Assembly (NCBI GenBank): GCA_027943245.1
Contig: JANDJZ010000052.1
Span: forward strand, 1 to 64,000
Direction of reading: 5' to 3'
DNA from: Acanthamoeba sp. SK_2022b
Taxonomy: Eukaryota > Discosea > Longamoebia > Acanthamoebidae
DNA: 64,000 bases
The notes below the pieces were generated by a model. It had not been told where the DNA came from and searched no databases. It saw only the letters and a list, made by a program, of their open reading frames with translations. Each line of letters starts with the position of its first letter. Position 1 is the stretch's first letter. A program made the translations under genes and the position numbers. Of the stretch, positions 21,923-32,922 are shown piece by piece.

Positions 21923-23250
21923 TCACTGGTTCTTCTTCGTTTCGTTTCGTTTGGGGGGCCGCACGAGGAAGCTCTTGGCGTAGGTCCACGCCGAGTAGAT
22001 CTGCGGGATGCAGCCCGCCACGCTCTTGATGTTGGAGGTAACGGCGGGCACGTAGGCGACGAGCGTGATGGCCAGGTAGAGCAGGAAGGAGAAGCGGAAG
22101 AGCAGCGCCCCGCCCAGCACGAACACCCACCAGATCATGATCAGCGGCCAGAACGCCACGACGAAGCCTAGTGCCAGCACTGCACCGATGTAGGGGTGCT
22201 GTCACACCACGTGGCAAAACACAGAGAGCACAGGTGAGGGAAGGGGCGAGCCAGGCTGGATGCCGACACTGTGCGGTCGCACCTCGAGGCCCCAGGCCCA
22301 CGCCGGGGTGACGATGCCGTCGTAGGCCGTCTCCACCAGCGAGTGCTGCAGGTCGGCCACCCAGCCAGGCAAGCTGATGGTTGTACGCAGAGAGGGAGAG
22401 ATGGTGGCGATGAGCTTGTCGTGTGCGTGTTGGATGGTGGTAAGGTGGATGGCGATCGCACCTGAGGTACAGCTGGTAGGAGAAGGTGGCCGCTAGGATG
22501 ATCTGGATGATGTTGGAGACTACTAGGAACCCATTCCGCAGCTGTCTAGAGTAGTACTTCTCGTAGGGCATCTGCACCATCCAGCTGCGCACGAGAGGGA
22601 AAGGCTCAGCCCCCGGCAATACGTTACATTAAGAAAAATGAAAAATAATATAATAATGGGCAAAAATCGCCTGATGGTCTTGGGCAGGGACGTGGCGAGC
22701 GAACCCGGGGATGCCGGCTTCTAGGCGGTGCGTCAGCTTGTGCTTTTGGATCTGCTCCTCGAGGAGGTACCTTGATAGTAGTGATGCGATGAAGTCAGCC
22801 CCGCACAAATGCACATGCACATAGAGGCAGAAATAGAAAGGCGGTACATGTGCGGTGAGGGCACGACGAGGGTAAGGATGTGGACGCGACGGAGGGTGGC
22901 GTGAGGCAACGGGTGCCGCGGCTCGAGAGTGAGCGTGAACTGACTCTTGGGCGGTGCGGCGTAGCTAAGTCCCAACGCTGTCACGTCGCGCCACTGCAGC
23001 CCAGCACACAAGGAGTAAATATATAATACAAACAATAGATGTAAATCTCAAAATAAAAGTAAAATGAAGAGAGTACGTTGAAGGAGAGAAGGTGCGGGGC
23101 GGAGGCAAAGTCGGCGTCGAGTGCCACGTCGATACGACCATCGGGGGCGAAACGAAGGACAGGACGCAGGGCCTCCTCGCCCTTGGCGGGGAAGCTCTTG
23201 CCACGGATGCGCACCTCGCGCAGCGGCACCATCGTCCACTCATCGGCCAT
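21923..23250 (-). CDS. Multi-pass membrane protein, unknown family
   Basis: The ATG at 23250 begins MADEWTMVPLREVRIRGKSF. The first two exons form an N-terminal, probably beta-rich domain (VLRFAPDGRIDVALDADF; SQFTLTLEPRHPLPHA). After a helical linker (YLLEEQIQKHKLTHRLEAGI) the C-terminal half has about four membrane segments: GFLVVSNIIQIILAATFSYQ, IGAVLALGFVVAFWPLIMIW, WVFVLGGALLFRFSFLLYLA and ITLVAYVPAVTSNIKSVAGC. A basic tail (FLVRPPKRNETKKNQ) ends the protein. I do not recognise the family. The gene is divergent from the U-box gene, 176 bp between ATGs. Exon junctions around 22.2-22.6 kb are approximate. Confidence 0.65.
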
Positions 23251-23426
23251 TTTCTTACTGGGTGTGGGCAAAGTTTGCGACGTGTCAGCAACACAACTTT
23301 TTAGTCGACCTTTACTAGGAGTTCTGCGACGGCTTCAGGTAACGCACTACCGCGGAGGCAATACGACCGGCGACACAGCACGCTTGTTGTACGTAAGGCC
23401 TTTCGTCAAAAGATCACCAAGCAACC
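23251..23426. promoter_or_regulatory. Bidirectional promoter region, membrane protein / U-box gene
   Basis: 176 bp between divergent start codons. No TATA box or known factor motif is evident. Confidence 0.5.
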
Positions 23427-24027
23427 ATGGCCGACGATGCGATGCGCAACATCTTGGAGGATCCCATCACCCTTGACCTCATGGTGCGTCCGCGCCCTCC
23501 TTGCAATAATCGTCTCTCTTTTGCCATTCATCAATTTGATTTATTATTTTCCTCTTTCATCAAATCCGTAAGAGAAAACAATTTTTTATATTAAAATTAA
23601 AGCGATAATTAGATTAAATGGAATATTTCTTCCCTACGCAAACCTGCCGGACGGGCAGGAAGAGGCAATGGTGGCGCCGTGCGGGCATTCGTTCTCCCGC
23701 GAGTCCATCGAGCGGTGGGTGCGCGACGACGCCAAGCACTTCTGTCCGCTTTGCCGGCAGGCGCTGACCCTCGACCAGCTCCACCCCAACTTCTCGCTGC
23801 GTGACGCCGTCGACAAGTACGTGTATTGCGCTCTTGCTGCCCAGGGTTCTGTGGGACCGCCTCATTGACGAGGCATGGCGTGTGGCTGCATAAATTGTGC
23901 GCCACACAACAGGTACAAGGCAGCCCATGGCGAGCCAGTCACTGATCGACGAGGCCTCAACATCAGTACCTACCCCGCCTTCCTCTCCATGTGTAGTTGT
24001 GCTCCAATTGCTCACCCACTGTACTCC

Positions 24028-24060
<33 letters not shown>

Positions 24061-24707
24061 TGTGACTTGTGCAACACAGCAAAGCCGATCGAGCAGTGGT
24101 CGGTGGTCGAGACACAGGAGTGGATCACCAACTTCGAGGACTGGGTTGAGGATAGCGTCCTCGTCACTGAACACAGAATCGACGGCCAAACGCTGGTTCG
24201 CAAGACGCCTCTTTTGCCGCACACCGCGTGCGTGCATATGTATGCGTGGTGTGGGCGTGACCGACTGCTGATCGGTGCGTGCGTGGGTCGATGGTGTTTC
24301 TCCCTCACATTGCCGCACGGCCGCGAGCAGGCGATGATGAGTGATGTGGAGCTGAAGGACAAACTCAACGTCTCCGAAGACAACGTGGGCAAGCTCATGG
24401 ACCAGGTGGCCAAGGTCAAGAACATCTCCAAGCACCTCAAGAACGGTGCGCGCCACTCCGCTCGCGGTCAGTGTGGGCCGTGGCCCTTGCTGTGGTCTCA
24501 CGCGCTTTCGTTTGTTTCGTCGTTGTCTCAGCGGACCGAGTGGATGCGGTGGTGATGGACAAGAAGCCCACGTCCAGCTCCAGCGGCCCAGCCCCCGACA
24601 GTACGCTTCGAGCCCAAGCCCGCGCTTGACCAAAGCCCCGCCTAATAATCGGTGTGTGCGTTGTGCGTTGTGCGTTGTGCGTTGTGCGTTGTGCGTTGTG
24701 CGTGTGC

Positions 24708-24750
<43 letters not shown>

Positions 24751-25378
24751 TGTGTGTGTGTGTGTGGGTGTGTGTGTGTGTGGTGTGTGTGTGTGTGTGT
24801 GGACAGTTGAGGCAGGCGGCGCGGGTGGGGCAGGAGGAGCGGCGGAGCCCCCGCGCGGCTGGTTTGCTCGTCGTGTGCATCTGGCGCAGGAGAGCGAGAC
24901 CGGCTGCTGCATCTTCGAATGCGAGCGGTCCTTCCTCTGCGAGTGCGCACACGGTACTGGCCTTGCCTCTACACGGCTGTGATTCGTGGCTGACCGATGC
25001 GATCGTCTATTTCCTTGGCTGATCCTGTGTGTGATGGCCCTAGGGTGGTACAAGGGCTGCCACCTAAAGCCGTACAGACCGCCGGCGGCAATCTTCTGCG
25101 AGCACTGCGGAGGCAAGAGCGCGACGTACTTAGCCCCCCGTGCTCCCTTTCTCTCAGAGTCGTTTACGTTGGGCTTCACTGTCGGTTTGACACTTGCCTG
25201 TGTCTGTAACGCGTGCAGGTATCACCGACGTACATTCTGGGGCATCTGCTTCGTGCCCTTCGTGATGATCATCCTGTTCCTCCTCTTCGTCGAGGCTGTC
25301 TTCTGGTTCATGCTCGCGGCCGTCGCCCTGTTACTCTTCCTGTGCGTCATTGCCATCGCCGTTGGCGCCAACTCATAG
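23427..25378 (+). CDS. U-box / SAM-like / C-terminal membrane-anchor protein, copy A
   Basis: Predicted membrane-anchored E3 ubiquitin ligase. Exon 1 (ATG 23427) gives MADDAMRNILEDPITLDLM, the start of a U-box. Exon 2 gives EEAMVAPCGHSFSRESIERW and FCPLCRQALTLDQLHPNFSL, keeping a CxH and CPxC remnant but lacking the first RING Cys pair. A SAM-like module follows: KPIEQWSVVETQEWITNFED, VTEHRIDGQTLVR and MMSDVELKDKLNVSEDNVGK. After a Ser/Pro/Gly linker comes a Cys-rich segment (ETGCCIFECERSFLCECAHG, WYKGCHLKPYRPPAAIFCEH, CGGKSATY), then two closely spaced hydrophobic segments (WGICFVPFVMIILFLLFVEA; AAVALLLFLCVIAIAVGANS). The N-terminal part would face the cytosol. Introns carry CT/CA and GT repeats. 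It is convergent with, and paralogous to, the gene at 25475-27467, which keeps the same exon plan. Confidence 0.85.
24657..24801. repeat. (GTTGTGC)6 followed by (GT)n microsatellite
   Basis: Six copies of a 7-bp unit (about 24657-24700) pass directly into an interrupted GT tract of about 100 bp. The whole lies in an intron of U-box copy A. Confidence 0.9.
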
Positions 25379-25657
25379 CAAGACAGGTTGTGGAGGAGCT
25401 TATTTCTTCACAAACATATGTTCCAGTACTGGTCTTTGACCTTTCTTTAATTTATTTTTAATGCCACGACGCCATTAACGCCGTCGGCTGCCGCCGGCGG
25501 CTACAGCCACCACGCAGAGCAGGCACGCTACCGCTATGACGATGAGCAGCCAGAAGGCGGCCTCAACGAAGAGGAGGAACAGGATGATCATTACGAAGGG
25601 CACGAAGCAGATACCCCAGAACGTCCGTCGGTGATATCTGCACGCGTTACAGACACA
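25199..25657. repeat. 108-bp inverted repeat between convergent U-box paralogues
   Basis: 25199-25306 and the reverse complement of 25550-25657 align without gaps, 100 of 108 positions identical by my count. The arms include the last 20 bases of the final intron (tgtgtctgtaacgcgtgcag, identical in both) plus the start of the last coding exon of each gene. The loop is 243 bp. Confidence 0.93.
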
Positions 25658-26054
25658 CTAAGAGGGGAGGAAAGGAGGGGCGGCTGAAGCAAGCTTGAAT
25701 GGAAAGGCCGGCGTACGTCGCGCTCTTGCCTCCGCAATGCTCGCAGAAGAGGGCCGCTGGTGGCCGGTAGAAGCTGACGTGGCAGCAGTCGTACCAGCCT
25801 GATAAAAAAGAGCGGTCACTGACGCCCAGATCAAGAGTGGGGTTGGGAGTACGAGCGGCGTGCCTTGGGAGCACTCGCACAGGAAGCACTGGTGGCATTC
25901 GAACAAGCAGCATCCCGTGTCGCTCTCCCTAGCGTCCTGCCCCCAGCGATGCAGACAGCCCGGAGCGTCCTCAACACCTCTATCGTTCTGCATCTCATAC
26001 TCTGTGCGCTCGTTCTCGCCCGTTTCGACTGCGAATTGATGGCATGCGCGTTGC

Positions 26055-26106
<52 letters not shown>

Positions 26107-27467
26107 GCGCATGGCGTTACACTGGGCGTTTACCAATGTGATGACGTGCGATTGGCCGGTGTTCATCGTACCGTCTACGCTGGTGCTCATGGAGGACGAA
26201 GGCGGCGGCGAACTGGTCACCTCGACGCTGCTCGTGCCATCGATGAACCCATTGAGGCTCGCTGTACGTGAGGCGTGCGCAAAGGAGAAAGAAATCACAC
26301 GGCCGTCAGGCGGGTTCTGAGCGAATGGGGGGGAGAACGCACGGAATGCGGCGTAGTCGACGAGGCATTTGGAGATGGTGATGGCCTTGGCGATCTGAAT
26401 CGCCAGAAGCTTGGAATGCTCGGGCGCGACGCGTAGCTTGTCCTGTAGCTCGGCCTCTTTCATGCTCGCCTGCGGCCATGTGAAAACACGAACGAACCGA
26501 GGGGAGAGTAGGGTTGTAGGGAGGGAGGCGTCAGTCGTCTCGGTCATGGAGTCATGACTCAGTGCAAAAAGATATGACCCAAACGAACCAGGATCTTGCC
26601 GTTGATATTGTACTCCTCCACCATCACGCTGTCCTCCACCCAATCGTCGAAGTTCTCGATCCACTTCTTCGTGTCGGCCACAGTCCAATTCTCGATTGGC
26701 GTCTCTGTTGGTAGAAAACAAAGGGCATCAGAATGGCCATTGCAGTGAGGTTACCTGGAGCACCGCCGCCCCACCACTACGTACTGATGTCAAGGCCTCG
26801 CCTTTCCGTCGGTGGCCGCTCTCCGTTATCCTCTTTGAATCTGGAATGATTTACCCATGAACGAATGGGCACCCGGTGAGTCATTCTCGTGTTGCAACGC
26901 CGGAGCAGGAGCTCCGCTTTTGCTTACTTGGCGACGGCATCACGCAGGGAAAAGTTTGGTCGGAGCTGGTCGATGGCCAAGGGCTGCTTGCACAGCGGGC
27001 ACGACTTCTTGGCTGCCTCCCGAAGCCAGCGCTCGATGGAAGCTTGCGAGAACGAGTGGCCACAGTGCGCGATGACCGCGTCGTCCTGTGGAGAGCCGAG
27101 CGAGTAAATTGTAAGGTGATTGCCAGCACGTGGCGAGTGTTTCCGGGGGCGGGACACGTCTGTGGCCCAAAATCAGGCTAGCCCATCAACAGGACCGAAC
27201 TCGGTGAGATAACAAAACACGTGTACATTAACTTACTGTTTCGCGTGCTTAATTTATAGTTAAAAAATAGGAAAGAAGTACATAAAAGGGCTGACACAAA
27301 CATTCACGCTTGCGAGAGGAAGAAACAAAAACAAAAAGAAACAAAAAAAAAGAACGAAGCGGTTGTTCGTTTTCATTTTTTACAAGATGAGGCGGGGCTT
27401 GCGTGAGGCGTACCATTAGTTCGAGGGTGATGGGGTCCTCGAGTATGCTTCGCATGGTGTCCTCCAT
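25475..27467 (-). CDS. U-box / SAM-like / C-terminal membrane-anchor protein, copy B
   Basis: Tail-to-tail paralogue of the preceding gene, with the same order and intron positions. The ATG at 27467 gives MEDTMRSILEDPITLELM. The U-box continues DDAVIAHCGHSFSQASIERW and SCPLCKQPLAIDQLRPNFSL. A conserved linker (TERRGLDI versus TDRRGLNI in copy A) leads to the SAM-like module: TPIENWTVADTKKWIENFDD, VEEYNINGKIL and ASMKEAELQDKLRVAPEHSK. The Cys-rich part reads ESDTGCCLFECHQCFLCECS and CCHVSFYRPPAALFCEHCGG. The final exon is nearly identical to copy A (YHRRTFWGICFVPFVMIILF), then diverges to VAVAAGGSRRR. The stop is at 25475-25477. A predicted E3 ligase anchored by its C-terminus; the SAM-like and linker parts have diverged most. 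Confidence 0.85.
26057..26105. repeat. (GT)n dinucleotide microsatellite
   Basis: About 24 GT units within non-conserved, probably intronic sequence of U-box copy B. Confidence 0.95.
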
Positions 27468-27706
27468 TTCTGTACGCGACTTGCCGTCAGTGCACCTCCT
27501 TTTTCGCTCGGTTTCAACAAGGACACAACGTAATGCCGTGGGGACACAACACGCGTGACGACCGGAGCAGAAACAAGTGTAGTTCGGTTGGGCTCGGGCT
27601 TAGCCGGGTGAGCTGAAAACGCAGAACATATTGTCGACACGTTCCTTGCGTTCAAAGGAATATATTATAAAAAACGTGGCAAAGAGATAAAAACGTAACA
27701 GAAAAG
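27468..27706. promoter_or_regulatory. Bidirectional promoter with TATA-like element
   Basis: 239 bp between U-box copy B (minus) and the TFIIIC subunit (plus). A TATATTATAAAA element at 27661-27672 lies 35-46 bp before the plus-strand ATG, a plausible TATA box for the TFIIIC gene with a very short leader. Confidence 0.6.
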
Positions 27707-30700
27707 ATGGAGGATCCGGACCTCCACGAGGAGGACCTGGCGGAGAACACTGCCGCTGAGATGGAGTCCGATTCGGATTCTGACTTGAGAGATGACGAAG
27801 ATGATGAGGACGAGTTCGGGGGCGAGAGCAGCATGAATCACGCTGCACGCGCACAGTCGCTGATTGCTGGCTTTGCTTCAGCATTCCCTCCTTCCGTGCC
27901 TGGCTCTTCCTCCACTGGCCCCTCTGCCGCTTCGCTTGTCGAAATGACAGGCGATTTCCTCACCGCTGCCGATCTAGCGTACCTTATTATCTATTTATAT
28001 ATTTTTTGTTGCCTCCCTCTTTGGCTCATGGCCGACAGTAGCATCAACAATCGCGCACATCCTCATCGATAGCATTTTATTATTTTGTGTTTACTGATGT
28101 AGAACGGAAGCGGACGAGCTTGGTGAAGAGGATTTCGAAGAGCAGCTGCAAAACCTCGCAAAGAAGGTACCTCCTGAGGCTTCATAGAGCTCACATCCAG
28201 CGGTGCCGTCGTTTCTGGAACGCTCGGAGGTGGAGACTGATTTCTCAGTGTGGCCCCTCCCTCCCTGCAGTCCAGGAAGAAGAAGAGCAAGCTCACGCCG
28301 CAGCTGTCGCGTTTGATGGGCGAAGCCAACATGGCTTACACATTGGGCGAATACTCGAAAGGTATGTCTTGTGTGTGCGTGCGTTTGTGTTTGATCGGAT
28401 CCTGACGGGCCGTGTCCGCATGCATAGCCGTGGGAATGCTGCTGGACATCATTCGGCAAGCTCCCAACGTGTCGGACCCTTACCACACGCTGGGTCTCAT
28501 CTACGAGACCATGGACGATAAGAAGAAGGCTCTCGAGTTCTTCATGATCGCCGCCCACATTTCCCCCAAGGACGCTCCGCTCTGGCGGCGGCTCGGCCTC
28601 ATGTCTCGCGAAGTCGGTACGGGGAGCCTCATGCATTCCTTGCAGCAAGTTGACCCAAAGCCTCACGCTCGCACACACGTGCGCAGGCAACACGGAGCAG
28701 GCGATCTATTGCTACTCCAAGGCCATCCGTCTGGACCCCGACGACTGCGACGCCATCTGGGACCGCTCGGTCATCTACGCGGAGCAGGGAAAGCACGACA
28801 AAGGTAATGTCCTTCTCGAGCTCGTTGACGCACGGCCTCTTCTTCTCTTCTTCTTCTTGGTCAGTTGTCGGCTGCAGCGCCCTGCTAACACACACGGTTT
28901 CGTACTCGTGGCCACGTCGTAGCTATTCGCGGGTTCGTTGCCCTGCACGAGTTGACCAAGGGAGACACCGACGTTTCGAAAGAGCTGGCCAGGGTACACG
29001 CCCCCCTCTGTCCAGCGTTGCGCGTGCAAGTGCGCGTGTGCCCTGATCACTGGCGTCCTGTCTTCTGGCGTCGAGCAGCTCTACCACCAAACGGGCCAAA
29101 CGGACAAGGCCATATCGGTGCTGTCCGCCTCGCTCGACAAGTGGAAGCAGAGCTCCGGCGAAAGGCAGACCGAGTTGGATCTCGACATGGTACGATCAAC
29201 AACACATGCATCTATAATCATTACTTGTATACAATTCATAATTAGAATAATGATTACACAAATGAATAAAAAATAATCAATTAAACGCTGCGCAGGTGAA
29301 CATGCTGGCCGAGCTGTATATGAGCATGGACAACTACCAGCAAGCAAGCGCGCTCATCGACGACACCAACAAGCGCCTGTCCAACCAGCCGCTCCCTCTC
29401 GACTTGACGATCAACTTTGGCATCTGCCAGGCCCATCTGCACAACCTCGCCATCGCCGAGGTAGGGCCTACCGCCGTGGCGTTGCCCTCTTTGCCCTTCT
29501 CTGAGTTCTCATCGGTCGGTTTACGTTCATTCAGAGACAATTCGAGAAACTAATGGAGAAGAACGTGAACACCTACGGAGACCTGTTCTTCGACGTGGCT
29601 GAGACCTTCACCAAGGTGGAGGAGCCGGCCAAGGCAGCTTTGGTATGTGCCCCACATGCAAAGAAACCGCCTATTACTTTATTATTATTCATTATCTTTA
29701 TTATCTTTTTGCTGGATGGCCTCGTGCTGGTGTACGATGGCATGCTCACCGTCGTCCCTCGCGGCCACCAGGTATTCGAGCGGCTGGTCCAGAACTCGGC
29801 CTACAACATACCCAGCATTTGGCAGATGCAAGCCGAGAGCTACAGGAATGCAGGGAACCCGAACAGCGCGATCAACACCTACCTTCAAGGTAATGTAATC
29901 TTTTCACAAGCAGAGATCGCTCCTGCTCTGCTCTCCTCTGGCTTGCGGCGCGCTCAGTTATTGTGTTTACGCATCGTATGTGGGTAGTCGTGCGCGAGGA
30001 ACCCAATAACGTCAACGCTCGCCTGGCCCTGTCCGAGTTGTACAAGGAGACCGGAAACTACGACGCGGCGATCGCCATCGTCTCGCACACATCGGTTCCT
30101 CTCGGTACCGCGTCTCTCCGCCGCGCGCCCCTGTTCGACTTGTCTTGATCATCGTGCATGGCGCGCGTAGCCCATCGCCAGCAATACCAGGACGACTCGC
30201 GCATGGAGACGGAAACCCCCGCCGGGGCCGCTGGCGGGGCAGATGGGGCCGTCAACGGGGAGTTCTGCGAGCAGGACCGAGTGTGGCTCGACGGAGAGCA
30301 CGTCAGGATGGTGGTCCAGAAGGGTCTCCTCCACTACCACCTCGAACAGCACAAGGAGTTCCTCGACACCGGTGCGCGCATCGTCCTTTGCATCATTTGT
30401 TTTTTAACACGTTGATTCTCACAGCACGCATGCAGTCCTGCCACTCATCCAGGCTTCATGTCGGAGCGGCCGCGGCACAACCAAGGTACACACGCACGCA
30501 CGCACACACACACACACAGAGAGAGAGAAAGAGAGACCGCACATGCGCACGGGTTGAACTGATAGTTTGTCGAACGACGGATAGGCGTTCACAAGATCTC
30601 GCAAGAGGAGGAGGAGGAAGGATGGCAAGCGCCGCCGGCGCCCGAGGCGTGCCAAGTTGGCACCGCCGCCCCCGCCCACCGACGGGGCCAGCGAGAGCGC

Positions 30701-31771
30701 CGACCAGAGCGAGAACCTCCTCCAGTTCGGCGTCAGCCGACGCAAGAGCGCGAGGGGCACGTCGGCCGGCGCCGGCGACGCAGAACCGGCAGTCGGTGAC
30801 GCCTCAACAACGGCGACGGGCACAGACACCGCTGCTGCCACTTCGGGGGCAACTGCAGACACGACAGCAGCGGCAGCGGCAGCGGCAGGCGAGGAGGAGG
30901 GGACCAACGCCGGTGAGCGAGCCGAGCTGGTTTCGATCGTGGAGGAAGCGCCCCCTGCCGCCCCTGTCGCCGTAGAGAGGCCCAGCCTGGACAAGGGCAA
31001 GGAGAAGGTGGGAGACGAGGAGGCCGCGGACGCCGCCGAGGCAAGGGGGAGCGCTGAGAGCGTAGAAAAGGAAAAAGAGAACAGGAAAAAGAAAAAGAGG
31101 GGCGACGAGGATGACGGAGATGACCAAGACTACGAGGACGAGGGCAACGAAGAAGATGACGACGAAGACGACGACGAGGGCAAGGAGGCGATCGCCGAGA
31201 GCGACGACGCGGACGACCTCAGGGACCCCGATGCGGAGCTCAACGAGGACTCGGACGATCCGCCGCTGGAGCCCCAACGCGACACCTCGGTATTCGAGGC
31301 CATCGTTGGCGCCATCACGCTCGACGCCTTCTTCGAGCTCATCCTTAAGGTGGCGTGCCACGCAACGGTGTTGCTGACGTGGTGTCATCCTCTCTCCGGC
31401 CCTTCCCTCACCTTTTTTCGGTTGGCTTGGCTCGGTCAGGTCTGCAAATCGCTGGTGGCGCTGGAGCAACACTCGGACGCGGCGGCGATCGTCAAGGACC
31501 TCCTGACATGCAAGTTCATGGAGAAGGATCAGCGGGACCAGCTCCACTTCCTCTACGTCGGTACTGCACGCGCCTTGCGCAGCGACGCGAGCCATTTGCA
31601 CGACGAGAGCACCTGCTGGTCGCTCATCAGTGCACTCACCCACGCGACCCAGGGGTGGCGTTTGACCACGGCGACTTTGAGGCGGCGTACGAGGGCATCC
31701 GCCTCATCTGTCTGCGCAGCCCGCAATCCACGCGCGCCTGGAATTTGCTCAACACAACCACCATCAGGTTC

Positions 31772-31835
<64 letters not shown>

Positions 31836-32704
31836 AGAGAGAGAGAGAGAGGTGTCATGGTGTAACTCACTGGTGTGATGTGGTTGTAAACAGAATGGGT
31901 CGCTTCAACTCGCGGTCCCACCACAAGTTCATCGTGCGACAGCTCCTCCGCAGCCCCAACTCCGTGCCCCTCATGATCCTTGCCGGCCACGATTGCAACA
32001 TTGCAGGTGCGCGCCTCCCTCTGACTCTCCCTCTGACCCGCGGGGCGATAAGCAAGTAGGTTGTGTGATGTGATAACGAAATGACCGACTCCTCTGCCGC
32101 CGAATCATTCGCAGGCACACACAAGTTCGCGTTGGGAGAGTTTTTCCGGGCCTACCACCTCTCCCCCAAGCATCCCATGATCTCTCTGTGCATCGGCCTG
32201 ACCTACCTCGCGCAGGTAAGATGCCCCCCCCTCTCCGCCTCTGCCTCTGCCATTCCATTGCCACCAGCACACTGACTGTCTACAAACAACAACAACAACC
32301 AACAATAGGTGATGAACAGACGAAGGCCGGAACGGCATTACATGGTGGTGCAGGCCTTTACCTTCCTCTACCAGTACCACTTCCTGCGTGAGGACGACAA
32401 CCCGCAGGAGGCCGCCTACAACGTCGGCAGGTAAAGGCCCTGCCGCTGATATCGCGCGACCTCGTTTTTCGTGGGCTCACCTGCGTTGCGTTGCGTGTGC
32501 AGGGCGTTCCACCAGCTTGGGCTGGTGCATCTGGCGGTGCCCTACTACGAGAAAGCGCTCACGCTGCCCGCCCCCGAGGCGTACTCGGCTCGCGAGCAAT
32601 TTGACCTCAAACGGGAGGCCGCCTACAACCTCGCGCTCATCTACAAGGCCTCGGGCGCCCACCACCTCGCCCTCCAAGTCACGCGCCAGTACTGTGTCGT
32701 TTAG
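27707..32704 (+). CDS. GTF3C3: TFIIIC TPR subunit (GTF3C3 / Tfc4 / Sfc4 homologue)
   Basis: Component of the RNA polymerase III initiation factor TFIIIC; in yeast this TPR subunit recruits TFIIIB. The N-terminus is acidic (MEDPDLHEEDLAENTAAEME). A tandem TPR array starts near 28.3 kb: MGEANMAYTLGEYSKAVGML, YHTLGLIYETMDDKKKALEF, AIYCYSKAIRLDPDDCDAIW, LYHQTGQTDKAISVLSASLD and PNNVNARLALSELYKETGNY. An unusual insert (about 30.6-31.3 kb) is first very basic (SRKRRRKDGKRRRRPRRAK), then Ala-rich, then highly acidic. TPRs resume with CKSLVALEQHSDAAAIVKDL and the second array typical of the family: FIVRQLLRSPNSVPLMILAG, FALGEFFRAYHLSPKHPMIS and PERHYMVVQAFTFLYQYHFL. The end, ALQVTRQYCVV, matches the family's conserved C-terminus. 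Exon limits around 30.1-30.6 kb are approximate. Confidence 0.92.
31773..31851. repeat. (CA)n(GA)n compound microsatellite
   Basis: About 30 CA units followed by nine to ten GA units, in a TFIIIC-subunit intron between the exon with CLRSPQSTRAWNLLNTTTIR and the one with MGRFNSRSHHKFIVRQ. Confidence 0.95.
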
Positions 32705-32922
32705 TGCTGTCAAAACAAAGACGTGTAGGTGTCACGAACACGCACTGCCCCAGTCAACAACCCTCTCCATATGAACATGAGAGCAAAGGAGGGGTTGTCC
32801 GCGTTGTCAGGCAGGCCGCCAGCCGGGAGAAGTTGCCCACGGACACCAGCGCCGATAGAACTTCTTCAGAACTTACCACACTAAATCCAGGAGAGCTCGC
32901 CAATGAGACGCCAGCCGGTTAC

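Noticed and set aside
24437..25179. Minus-strand frame of over 500 codons across the U-box gene (23614-25179)
   Set aside because: No domain is present and it runs through introns and GT repeats; the plus strand carries the U-box and matches its paralogue exon by exon.
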